Positions 8,172 to 15,018 of a DNA stretch of 64,000 bases are shown in pieces. Made by a program: the position numbers and the translations under genes. The DNA comes from Nitrogeniibacter aestuarii (GTDB lineage: Bacteria; Pseudomonadota; Gammaproteobacteria; Burkholderiales; Rhodocyclaceae). The DNA is taken from contig NZ_CP071321.1 in the NCBI RefSeq assembly GCF_017309585.1, positions 3,926,001-3,990,000 of the forward strand, given 5' to 3'. The notes beneath the pieces were generated by a model. It ran no database searches, was not told where the DNA came from, and saw only the letters and a list, made by a program, of their open reading frames with translations. Each line of letters starts with the position of its first letter. The stretch's first letter is position 1.

Positions 8172-8477
8172 TTACCAGCTCGCCTTGGTCATGCCGGGCA
8201 CTTCGCCACGGAATGCCACTTCACGCAGCTTGTTACGACACAGACCGAACTTGCGGAAAACACCACGCGGGCGACCGGTCAGCGAACAGCGATTGCGCTG
8301 ACGCGTCGGGTTGGCATTGCGCGGCAACTGCTGCAGCTTAAGGCGAGCAGACATACGCTCTTCTTCCGACAGGCTGGAATCCTTGATTTGCGCTTTCAGA
8401 GCAGCGCGCTTGGCGGCATATTTAGCCACCAGCTTTGCACGCTTTTCTTCGCGATTGATCAGAGCCAATTTCGCCAT
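8172..8477 (-). CDS. rpsN: 30S ribosomal protein S14 (zinc-free form)
   Basis: A 101-residue S14, MAKLALINREEKRAKLVAKY, with the C-terminal NRCSLTGRPRGVFRKFGLCRNK. It is the long form lacking the paired C-x2-C zinc ribbon, as in E. coli. The ATG at 8477 is chosen because upstream in-frame sequence overlaps rplE and does not resemble S14. Confidence 0.96.
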   Translation of the reverse strand: MAKLALINREEKRAKLVAKYAAKRAALKAQIKDSSLSEEERMSARLKLQQLPRNANPTRQRNRCSLTGRPRGVFRKFGLCRNKLREVAFRGEVPGMTKASW

Positions 8478-8484
8478 ATCGCCC

Positions 8485-9024
8485 TCAATTCTTGAACGGG
8501 AACTTGAATGCCTCGAGGAGCGCACGCGCCTCGGCATCCGTTTTCGCCGTCGTGGTGATACTGATGTTCATGCCACGGATCGCATCCACTTTCTCGTATT
8601 CGATTTCCGGGAAAATGATCTGCTCTTTGACACCCAGGTTGTAGTTGCCACGACCGTCAAAGCCCTTACCGCCAACACCGCGAAAATCGCGGACACGCGG
8701 CAGCGCGATCGTCACCAGACGATCCAGGAATTCGAACATGCGCGGACCGCGCAGGGTCACCATGCAACCAATCGGGTATCCATCGCGAATTTTGAAGCCA
8801 GCGATCGATTTACGAGCCTTGGTCACCACCGGTTTCTGACCGGCGATCTTGGTCATATCACCAACCGCGTGCTCAAGCACCTTCTTGTCACCGACCGCCT
8901 CACCAACACCCATATTCAGAGTGATCTTGGTGATTCGCGGAATCTGCATCGGCGACTTATAGCCAAATTTTTCGGCCAGACCCGGAGCAACGGTGTCCTT
9001 GTAAAATTCTTGCAAGCGTGCCAT
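8485..9024 (-). CDS. rplE: 50S ribosomal protein L5
   Basis: A 179-residue L5 starting MARLQEFYKDTVAPGLAEKF, with the signatures IPRITKITLNMGVGEA and the C-terminal DAEARALLEAFKFPFKN. It binds 5S rRNA and contacts the P-site tRNA. The ATG at 9024 lies six bases after an AAGGA site; the codon before it is GTG and is less likely to be the start. Confidence 0.97.
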   Translation of the reverse strand: MARLQEFYKDTVAPGLAEKFGYKSPMQIPRITKITLNMGVGEAVGDKKVLEHAVGDMTKIAGQKPVVTKARKSIAGFKIRDGYPIGCMVTLRGPRMFEFLDRLVTIALPRVRDFRGVGGKGFDGRGNYNLGVKEQIIFPEIEYEKVDAIRGMNISITTTAKTDAEARALLEAFKFPFKN

Positions 9025-9033
9025 CACGAATCC

Positions 9034-9351
9034 TTACGCGTCGACCAGTTCGCCGTTCGACTTGAAGACGCGAACCTTGCGGCCATCCTCAAGCGTCTTC
9101 ACACCCACGCGATCACCCTTCTGGGAGGCCGGGTTGAACAGCGCAACATTGGAAACATGAATCGGCATTTCCTTCTCGATAATGCCACCCACTTCACCCT
9201 TCATCGGGTTCGGACGAACGTGTTTCTTGACACGATTGACGCCCTCGACAACAACGCGCTCATCATCAACACGACGCAGCACGGAACCACGGCGACCGCG
9301 ATCCTTGCCGGCCAGGACGATAACTTCGTCGCCAGTACGAATCTTGTTCAT
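9034..9351 (-). CDS. rplX: 50S ribosomal protein L24
   Basis: A 105-residue L24 with an N-terminal KOW motif (IRTGDEVIVLAGKDRGRRG) and the conserved GVNRVKKHVRPNPMKGEVGG. L24 is an assembly initiator of the large subunit near the exit tunnel. It is the second gene of the spc operon, nine bases after rplN. Confidence 0.98.
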   Translation of the reverse strand: MNKIRTGDEVIVLAGKDRGRRGSVLRRVDDERVVVEGVNRVKKHVRPNPMKGEVGGIIEKEMPIHVSNVALFNPASQKGDRVGVKTLEDGRKVRVFKSNGELVDA

Positions 9352-9360
9352 GACCGCTCC

Positions 9361-9729
9361 TTAAAGCACTTCAGGAGCGAGGGACACGATCTTCATGAAG
9401 CGCTCGGTACGCAACTCACGCGTCACCGGCCCGAAGATACGGGTGCCAATCGGCTCCAGCTTGGTGTTCAGCAACACAGCAGCATTGCCGTCAAACTTGA
9501 TCAGGGCACCATCCGGACGGCGAACGCCCTTGGCCGTACGAACAACAACGGCGTTGTACACGTCACCCTTTTTAACGCGACCGCGAGGCACCGCCTCTTT
9601 GACCGCAACCTTGATGATGTCACCCACTCCGGCGTAGCGACGCTTGGAGCCGCCCAGCACCTTGATGCACATCACCGAACGCGCGCCCGAATTGTCGGCG
9701 ACGTTCAGAATCGTCTGCATTTGAATCAT
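9361..9729 (-). CDS. rplN: 50S ribosomal protein L14
   Basis: A 122-residue L14 beginning MIQMQTILNVADNSGARSVM, with the later signature FDGNAAVLLNTKLEPIGTRI. L14 forms part of an intersubunit bridge. It is the first gene of the spc operon; the 135-base gap upstream holds a near-consensus promoter. Confidence 0.98.
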   Translation of the reverse strand: MIQMQTILNVADNSGARSVMCIKVLGGSKRRYAGVGDIIKVAVKEAVPRGRVKKGDVYNAVVVRTAKGVRRPDGALIKFDGNAAVLLNTKLEPIGTRIFGPVTRELRTERFMKIVSLAPEVL

Positions 9730-9817
9730 TGAATTAGCTCTCCAACTTGCCCCGCACCGAAGCGGTCAGTCTTGGAACCCGTCTGGGTAAATTTGCCCGA
9801 AAAGGCAAAGAAGCGGA

Positions 9818-9846
9818 ATTATAGGGGTTTGGCGCCCACTTGCCAA
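9818..9846 (-). promoter_or_regulatory. Sigma-70 promoter of the spc operon (rplN)
   Basis: On the - strand TTGGCA (-35) and a perfect TATAAT (-10) are separated by 17 bases, about 90-120 bases before the rplN ATG. This gives the spc operon its own promoter, separate from the S10 operon. The two hexamers lie within or at the edges of the arms of a long inverted repeat (9822-9853). Confidence 0.8.
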
Positions 9847-9853
9847 GCCCCTA
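9822..9853. repeat. Long imperfect palindrome overlapping the spc promoter
   Basis: The arms TAGGGGTTTGGC (9822-9833) and GCCAAGCCCCTA (9842-9853) pair over 12 positions with one mismatch and an 8-base loop. In RNA read from the S10 operon this would be a stable hairpin just after rpsQ. Only a weak T stretch follows on the - strand, so it could be a leaky terminator, a 3'-end protector or a protein-binding palindrome. Confidence 0.7.
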
Positions 9854-9864
9854 TCGCAACTTTT

Positions 9865-10134
9865 TTAGATGATGCGCGCTTTTTCCACAACGCGCGACAC
9901 GCGCCAGGACTTCGAGCGGGAGATCGGACGGCACTCCTGAATCTCCACAGTATCGCCTGCAGCGGCCACACCGTCTTCATCATGTGCGTGGTATTTCGCG
10001 GAACGCACGATCACCTTGCCATACAGCGGGTGCTTCACGCGGCGCTCAACCAGCACAGTTACCGTCTTCTGCATCTTGTCGCTGACAACCTTGCCGTACA
10101 GCGTACGGGTTGCTTTCACAGTTTCCTGACTCAT
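9865..10134 (-). CDS. rpsQ: 30S ribosomal protein S17
   Basis: An 89-residue OB-fold protein with the S17 signatures RTLYGKVVSDKMQKTVTVLV and GDTVEIQECRPISRSKSWRV. It is the last gene of the S10 operon; its start overlaps the rpmC stop by four bases (ATGA). S17 binds the 5' domain of 16S rRNA early in assembly. Confidence 0.98.
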   Translation of the reverse strand: MSQETVKATRTLYGKVVSDKMQKTVTVLVERRVKHPLYGKVIVRSAKYHAHDEDGVAAAGDTVEIQECRPISRSKSWRVSRVVEKARII

Positions 10135-10325
10135 TGCTGAACCGCCTTTTCACGCAACAGGGTGCGGACACGTGCGATGTCGCGACGCACCTTGCCCAGT
10201 TGGCTGGTGTTGTTCAACTGCTGGGTCGCGTGCTGCATGCGCAGGCTGAATTGAGCCTTGAGCAGCTCCAGCAATTCCGTATTCAGTTCTTCTACGCTTT
10301 TCGCGCGGAGTTCACTTGCTTTCAT
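10131..10325 (-). CDS. rpmC: 50S ribosomal protein L29
   Basis: A 64-residue helical protein, MKASELRAKSVEELNTELLE then LLKAQFSLRMQHATQQL, ending with the conserved VRRDIARVRTLLREK. L29 lies at the exit tunnel next to L23. It follows rplP by two bases and overlaps rpsQ by four. Confidence 0.97.
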   Translation of the reverse strand: MKASELRAKSVEELNTELLELLKAQFSLRMQHATQQLNNTSQLGKVRRDIARVRTLLREKAVQQ

Positions 10326-10327
10326 GA

Positions 10328-10741
10328 TTACCCCACATGCCGCGTGACAAAGGTGGTCGCGAACGGCAGTTTGGCGGCGGCAAGGCGAAACGCCTCACGT
10401 GCCAGCGCCTCGTCAACACCATCCATTTCGTACAGGACCTTGCCCGGCTGAATCTCGGCAACCCAGTACTCCGGATTCCCCTTTCCCTTACCCATACGAA
10501 CTTCCGCAGGCTTGCGGGAGATCGGCTTGTCCGGGAAGACGCGGATCCAGATGCGGCCGCCACGCTTGATGTGACGGGTCATGGCGCGACGCGCGGATTC
10601 GATCTGACGGGAGGTCATACGACCACGGCCAGTTGCTTTAAGACCGTATTCACCGAAGGAGACCTTGTTACCACGGGTCGCCAGGCCAGTGTTACGACCT
10701 TTTTGCTCTTTACGATATTTTCTGCGTTTCGGCTGAAGCAT
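10328..10741 (-). CDS. rplP: 50S ribosomal protein L16
   Basis: A 137-residue L16 starting MLQPKRRKYRKEQKGRNTGL, with the signatures FGEYGLKATGRGRMTSRQIE and IRVFPDKPISRKPAEVRMGK. L16 organises the A-site region of the large subunit. Its start overlaps the rpsC stop by one base. Confidence 0.98.
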   Translation of the reverse strand: MLQPKRRKYRKEQKGRNTGLATRGNKVSFGEYGLKATGRGRMTSRQIESARRAMTRHIKRGGRIWIRVFPDKPISRKPAEVRMGKGKGNPEYWVAEIQPGKVLYEMDGVDEALAREAFRLAAAKLPFATTFVTRHVG

Positions 10742-11514
10742 TATTCACTCCTGCTCTCGGCGCCTTCGTTGCGCTCAGCATCGCGACGACCGCCACGACG
10801 AGCATTGCGCCCTTCGCCATCGCCACGGCCACGGCGTGAACGACGCGGCTCGTTTTCATTTTCACCAGCGGCCGGCTGTTCGTTGCGGCCCAGGACTTCG
10901 CCCTTGTAGACCCACACCTTGATGCCGATGATGCCGTAGGTGGTCTTGGCTTCCGAAGTGCCGTAGTCGATGTTCGCGCGCAGGGTGTGCAGAGGCACAC
11001 GACCTTCGCGATACCACTCGGTACGGGCAATTTCGATACCGTTCAATCGACCCGCACTCATGATCTTGATGCCCTGCACGCCCAGACGCATGGCGTTCTG
11101 GATGGCGCGCTTCATGGCACGACGGAACATGATACGGCGCTCGAGCTGCTGAGCGATCGAATCGGCGATCAGCTGCGCATCCGTCTCCGGCTTGCGCACT
11201 TCTTCGATATTGACGTGAACCTGCACGCCCATCATCTTCTGAAGCTCGGCCTTGAGCTTCTCGATGTCTTCGCCTTTCTTGCCGATCACGACACCCGGAC
11301 GAGCCGAATACAACGTGATGCGCGCATTCTTCGCTGGGCGCTCGATGAGGACACGCCCGACGGATGCGTGTGCAAGCTTCTTCTTGAGGAAATCACGCAC
11401 CGCGAGATCGTCAGCGAGCGTCTTGGCGAAATCCTGCTTGTTGGCATACCAGCGCGCCGTCCAGTCACGTGTGACGGGGAGGCGGAAACCGGTAGGATGA
11501 ATTTTCTGTCCCAT
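10741..11514 (-). CDS. rpsC: 30S ribosomal protein S3
   Basis: A 257-residue S3 with the KH domain (about 39-107; RITLYSARPGVVIGKKGEDI) and the C-terminal signature GIIGIKVWVYKGEVLG. The tail after about residue 212 is longer than in E. coli and rich in Arg, Glu and Gly (NEPRRSRRGRGDGEGRNARR), a low-complexity extension found in several betaproteobacteria. S3 shapes the mRNA entry channel. Confidence 0.98.
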   Translation of the reverse strand: MGQKIHPTGFRLPVTRDWTARWYANKQDFAKTLADDLAVRDFLKKKLAHASVGRVLIERPAKNARITLYSARPGVVIGKKGEDIEKLKAELQKMMGVQVHVNIEEVRKPETDAQLIADSIAQQLERRIMFRRAMKRAIQNAMRLGVQGIKIMSAGRLNGIEIARTEWYREGRVPLHTLRANIDYGTSEAKTTYGIIGIKVWVYKGEVLGRNEQPAAGENENEPRRSRRGRGDGEGRNARRGGRRDAERNEGAESRSE

Positions 11515-11523
11515 AAGTCCCCC

Positions 11524-11853
11524 TTAGTCACCCACCGTGACGAACACGTGGCAGGTCGGTTTGAGGATGCGGTTGCCGCGGCCTTTCGCGCGCGCCGTGA
11601 AGCGCTTGAGCGTCATGCCTTCCTCAACGTGAATGGTCTTCACCTTGAGCGCGTCGATGTCTGCACCGTCGTTGTGTTCTGCATTTGCGATAGCCGACTC
11701 GACCACCTTCTTGATGATCTTGGCGCCTTTTTTCGGCGAGAAAGCCAGGATGTTCAGGGCCTGCTCGACGGATTTGCCGCGAATCTGGTCCGCCACGAGA
11801 CGACCCTTCTGGGCGCTCAGGCGCACACCGCGGAGAATGGCTTTAGTTTCCAT
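11524..11853 (-). CDS. rplV: 50S ribosomal protein L22
   Basis: A 109-residue L22, METKAILRGVRLSAQKGRLV, with the conserved tunnel-lining hairpin region near the C-terminus (ARAKGRGNRILKPTCHVFVT). Three ATG codons cluster at the start; the third (11853) has the AAGGA site at the best spacing and gives the usual N-terminus, so it is chosen over 11862 and 11859. Confidence 0.93.
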   Translation of the reverse strand: METKAILRGVRLSAQKGRLVADQIRGKSVEQALNILAFSPKKGAKIIKKVVESAIANAEHNDGADIDALKVKTIHVEEGMTLKRFTARAKGRGNRILKPTCHVFVTVGD

Positions 11854-11865
11854 TTCCATCATTCC

Positions 11866-12141
11866 TTAGCGCTTGGACTTCTTGCTGTCGAGATGCCCCT
11901 TGAACGTACGGGTCAGGGCAAATTCGCCAAGCTTGTGGCCAACCATGTTTTCAGTCACGAACACGGGCACGTGCTGACGGCCGTTGTGAACAGCGATGGT
12001 CAGGCCAATGAAATCCGGAAGGATCGTGGAACGACGCGACCAGGTCTTGATCGGTCGCTTGTCGTTACTTACCCGCGCCGCATCCACCTTCTTGAGAAGG
12101 TGCGCGTCGATGAACGGGCCTTTTTTCAGAGAACGAGTCAT
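11866..12141 (-). CDS. rpsS: 30S ribosomal protein S19
   Basis: A 91-residue S19, MTRSLKKGPFIDAHLLKKVD, with IKTWSRRSTILPDFIGLTIA and the C-terminal FALTRTFKGHLDSKKSKR. It sits in the 30S head and contacts S13. S10 operon, ten bases after rplB. Confidence 0.98.
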   Translation of the reverse strand: MTRSLKKGPFIDAHLLKKVDAARVSNDKRPIKTWSRRSTILPDFIGLTIAVHNGRQHVPVFVTENMVGHKLGEFALTRTFKGHLDSKKSKR

Positions 12142-12151
12142 CTGTTACCCC

Positions 12152-12976
12152 TTAACGCTTACGGCGCTGAACGATCATGGAAGTGGTGCGCTTGTTACTG
12201 CGGGTACGATAACCCTTGGTCGGCTGACCCCACGGGCTCACCGGATGGCGACCACCAGAGGTACGACCTTCACCACCACCATGCGGGTGATCAATCGGGT
12301 TCATAACCACACCACGAACCGTCGGGCGCACACCACGCCAGCGCTTTGCACCTGCTTTGCCCAGCTTGCGAAGGGCGTGCTCGCCGTTACCGACTTCACC
12401 CACGGTCGCGCGACACTCGACATGCACACGACGGATCTCGCCAGAGCGAAGACGCAGCTGAGCATAGCTGCCATCGCGAGCCAGCAACTGGACCGAAGCA
12501 CCGGCGGAGCGCGCAATCTGCGCACCCTTACCCGGCTGCATTTCGATGCAGTGGATCACGGTACCGACCGGAATGTTACGGATCGGCAGGGCGTTACCCG
12601 GCTTGATGGGCGCCTCGGAGCCGCTTTGCACCTGCGCACCGACTTCAAGGTGACGCGGCGCAATAATGTACCGACGCTCGCCATCCGCGTAGCACAACAG
12701 CGCAATGTGCGCAGACCGGTTCGGATCGTATTCGATCCGCTCGACCTTGGCCGGGATGTTGTCCTTGTTACGACGGAAGTCGACAACACGATAGTGTTGC
12801 TTGTGACCACCGCCCTGGTGACGGACGGTAATGCGACCCGCGTTATTGCGGCCAGCACTCTTGCTCTTTTTCTCAACCAGACCTGCAAAGGGCTTGCCCT
12901 TGTACAGATCCTTATTGACGACCTTGACGACAGCACGACGGCCAGCGGAGGTCGGTTTGACTTTTACCAACGCCAT
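12152..12976 (-). CDS. rplB: 50S ribosomal protein L2
   Basis: A 274-residue L2 starting MALVKVKPTSAGRRAVVKVV, with the strongly conserved RGVVMNPIDHPHGGGEGRTS near the peptidyl-transferase centre, including the functionally important histidine. Length and motifs are standard. S10 operon, seven bases after rplW. Confidence 0.98.
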   Translation of the reverse strand: MALVKVKPTSAGRRAVVKVVNKDLYKGKPFAGLVEKKSKSAGRNNAGRITVRHQGGGHKQHYRVVDFRRNKDNIPAKVERIEYDPNRSAHIALLCYADGERRYIIAPRHLEVGAQVQSGSEAPIKPGNALPIRNIPVGTVIHCIEMQPGKGAQIARSAGASVQLLARDGSYAQLRLRSGEIRRVHVECRATVGEVGNGEHALRKLGKAGAKRWRGVRPTVRGVVMNPIDHPHGGGEGRTSGGRHPVSPWGQPTKGYRTRSNKRTTSMIVQRRKR

Positions 12977-12983
12977 GACTCAA

Positions 12984-13289
12984 TCACTCCCCTGCCGCAA
13001 AGTTGATTTCCTGGCCAGGCTGGAGGCAGACAAACGCCTTTTTCCAACCCTGACGACGCCCGATCATGCGACCGAAGCGCTTTTCCTTGCCCTTGACGTT
13101 GCTGACCTGCACCGACTTGACCTTGACATCAAACAGCTGCTCGACAGCCGCCTTGATCTCAGGCTTGGTCGCATTGGAAGCAACGCGGAAAACGATCTGC
13201 TCGTTCTTGTCGGCTACGTAGGTAGCCTTCTCCGAAATCTGCGGGGCAAGCAGCACCTGGAGCAGACGCTCTTGATGAAGCTGACTCAT
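12984..13289 (-). CDS. rplW: 50S ribosomal protein L23
   Basis: A 101-residue L23, MSQLHQERLLQVLLAPQISE, with FDVKVKSVQVSNVKGKEKRF. L23 at the exit tunnel docks trigger factor and SRP. The ATG at 13289 has a GGAGG site seven bases upstream and forms an ATGA overlap with the rplD stop; the in-frame TTG two codons upstream is less likely. Confidence 0.95.
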   Translation of the reverse strand: MSQLHQERLLQVLLAPQISEKATYVADKNEQIVFRVASNATKPEIKAAVEQLFDVKVKSVQVSNVKGKEKRFGRMIGRRQGWKKAFVCLQPGQEINFAAGE

Positions 13290-13906
13290 TGCCAACCCTC
13301 CTGCATCTTGGCCAGCGCACCCTTGGTCACAACAACCTGCGGGAATCGCACCAGCGAGACCGGATCTGCTTCGGAAACTTCGAGCACCAGCACATTGCGC
13401 AGATTGCGCGAGGACAGGAACAGGTTTTCGTTCAGATCGTCGGTAATCACGAGCACCGAATCGAGACCCATGCTCTTGAGCTTTTCAGCCAGCAGCTTGG
13501 TCTTCGGTGCTTCGAGAGAGAAATCCTCAACCACGCAAATACGGTCCTGACGCGCCAGCTCCGACAGAATCGAAGCCACGCCGGCACGGTACATCTTGCG
13601 GTTGATCTTCTGGGTGAAGTTTTCATCCGGGCTATTCGGGAAAACCTTGCCACCCCCACGCCAGATCGGGCTGGACGCCATACCGGCACGAGCACGACCC
13701 GTACCTTTCTGGCGCCACGGCTTGCGCGTGGATTTTTGCACTTCGGAGCGATCTTTCTGCTTGCGATTGGCAGAACGGGCGTTGGCCATATAAGCCACTA
13801 CCAGCTGATGCACCAGCGCTTCGTTGTATTCGCGACCGAAGAGCGTATCGGAAACCTGAACGGTTTCAGCCGACTGACCCTGGTCGTTGAGAAGCTTGAG
13901 TTCCAT
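13286..13906 (-). CDS. rplD: 50S ribosomal protein L4
   Basis: A 206-residue L4 beginning MELKLLNDQGQSAETVQVSD, with the tunnel loop RSEVQKSTRKPWRQKGTGRA. In E. coli L4 also represses its own S10 operon by transcription attenuation and translation. One-base overlap with rplC. Confidence 0.98.
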   Translation of the reverse strand: MELKLLNDQGQSAETVQVSDTLFGREYNEALVHQLVVAYMANARSANRKQKDRSEVQKSTRKPWRQKGTGRARAGMASSPIWRGGGKVFPNSPDENFTQKINRKMYRAGVASILSELARQDRICVVEDFSLEAPKTKLLAEKLKSMGLDSVLVITDDLNENLFLSSRNLRNVLVLEVSEADPVSLVRFPQVVVTKGALAKMQEGWQ

Positions 13907-14541
13907 TACGCCCCCTTGACGGCCGGTCGAACGACCACATTGCCACCCTTGGCACCCGGGACCGCCCCTTTGACCAGCAGCAACTGGCGCTCGGCGTCCA
14001 CGCGAATGATTTCCAGGTTCTGGGTCGTCGTACGAACATCACCCAAGTGACCCGCCATGCGCTTACCCGGGAAAATTCGACCCGGATCCTGCGCCTGGCC
14101 GATTGAACCCGGGGCGCGATGCGACAGAGAGTTACCGTGAGAAGCACGGTTTGACGAGAAGTTGTGGCGCTTGATCGCACCGGCAAAACCTTTACCGATC
14201 GACGTACCAACAACATCAACTTTTTGACCCACTTCGAACAGATCCACCGTCAGCGCGTCACCCGGCTTGAAATCGGGCAATGCATCCACGCGGAATTCCT
14301 GAAGCAGGCTGCACGGCTCGACGCCGGCTTTCGCAAGGTGACCGGCGAGCGGTTTGCCCACGCGGCTGGCCCGGCGCTTTCCAAAAGCAATCTGAACGGC
14401 CAAATAACCGTCTGATTCCTCGGACTTGATCTGGCTAACGCGGTTGTCGGACATGTCAAGCACCGTCACCGGGATGGACTGACCATCCTCGGCGAAAATG
14501 CGAGTCATGCCGACCTTGCGACCAACAAGGCCTAGACTCAT
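13906..14541 (-). CDS. rplC: 50S ribosomal protein L3
   Basis: A 211-residue L3 starting MSLGLVGRKVGMTRIFAEDG, with the conserved loop HGNSLSHRAPGSIGQAQDPG, which holds the region methylated by PrmB in other species. It is the first gene behind the promoter at 14618-14647, so the S10 operon here effectively begins with rplC. Confidence 0.98.
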   Translation of the reverse strand: MSLGLVGRKVGMTRIFAEDGQSIPVTVLDMSDNRVSQIKSEESDGYLAVQIAFGKRRASRVGKPLAGHLAKAGVEPCSLLQEFRVDALPDFKPGDALTVDLFEVGQKVDVVGTSIGKGFAGAIKRHNFSSNRASHGNSLSHRAPGSIGQAQDPGRIFPGKRMAGHLGDVRTTTQNLEIIRVDAERQLLLVKGAVPGAKGGNVVVRPAVKGA

Positions 14542-14600
14542 TTTATTCTCCTAAACCCGGTTACGATTGACCGGGACCGTAAATAATCTTTTTTGCGCGA

Positions 14601-14630
14601 AAAACGCAAGGGCCGGATTATACCGGCCCA
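14601..14630 (-). terminator. Terminator-like hairpin between rpsJ and rplC
   Basis: On the - strand GGGCCGG and CCGGCCC form a perfect 7-pair stem (14611-14630), followed by TTGCGTTTTT. It lies just after rpsJ and could end the tuf-rpsJ transcript. The six loop bases are exactly the -10 box of the promoter for the next operon. Confidence 0.6.
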
Positions 14631-14647
14631 ATCGCGCCAAACACAAG
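14618..14647 (-). promoter_or_regulatory. Sigma-70 promoter for rplC (S10 operon)
   Basis: On the - strand TTGTGT (-35) and a perfect TATAAT (-10) are 18 bases apart. The -10 box is the loop of the perfect GGGCCGG/CCGGCCC palindrome. About 70 bases of leader follow before rplC, with a further small hairpin (CCCGGT/ACCGGG) ahead of an AGGAG ribosome site. Confidence 0.7.
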
Positions 14648-14654
14648 CCCTTGA

Positions 14655-14966
14655 TTACTGCAACTTGATTTCCACATCGACGCCGGCAGGCAGATCGAGT
14701 TTCATCAGCGCATCAACCGTCTTGTCAGTCGGATCCACAATGTCCATCAGACGCTGATGGGTACGGATTTCGAACTGATCACGAGAAGCCTTATTCACGT
14801 GCGGCGAACGCAGCACGTTGTAACGCTCGATGCGGGTCGGCAGCGGGACGGGACCACGAACCACGGCGCCGGTGCGCTTGGCGGTTTCGACGATCTCGAG
14901 CGCAGACTGATCGATCAGGCGATAGTCGAAGGCTTTCAGACGAATGCGGATTTTCTGGCTTTGCAT
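14655..14966 (-). CDS. rpsJ: 30S ribosomal protein S10 (NusE)
   Basis: A 103-residue S10, MQSQKIRIRLKAFDYRLIDQ, with GPVPLPTRIERYNVLRSPHV and a conserved C-terminus. S10 also acts as NusE in antitermination. The ATG at 14966 gives the family N-terminus; an in-frame start at 14999 would add residues unlike S10. Unlike the E. coli S10 operon, it is separated from rplC by a 113-base gap with its own terminator and promoter, and lies 52 bases after tuf. Confidence 0.97.
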   Translation of the reverse strand: MQSQKIRIRLKAFDYRLIDQSALEIVETAKRTGAVVRGPVPLPTRIERYNVLRSPHVNKASRDQFEIRTHQRLMDIVDPTDKTVDALMKLDLPAGVDVEIKLQ

Positions 14967-14985
14967 GATTTTTTCCAAAGAGCGA

Positions 14986-15008
14986 GGGCGGCCGACCATC
15001 GGCCGCCC
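14986..15008 (-). terminator. Stable hairpin between tuf and rpsJ
   Basis: A perfect 10-pair inverted repeat (GGGCGGCCGA / TCGGCCGCCC, 3-base loop) lies in the tuf-rpsJ gap. Only CTTT follows on the - strand, so it is better seen as a weak attenuator or mRNA-processing/stability element than as a full terminator. Confidence 0.5.
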
Positions 15009-15018
15009 GGTAGCATGA

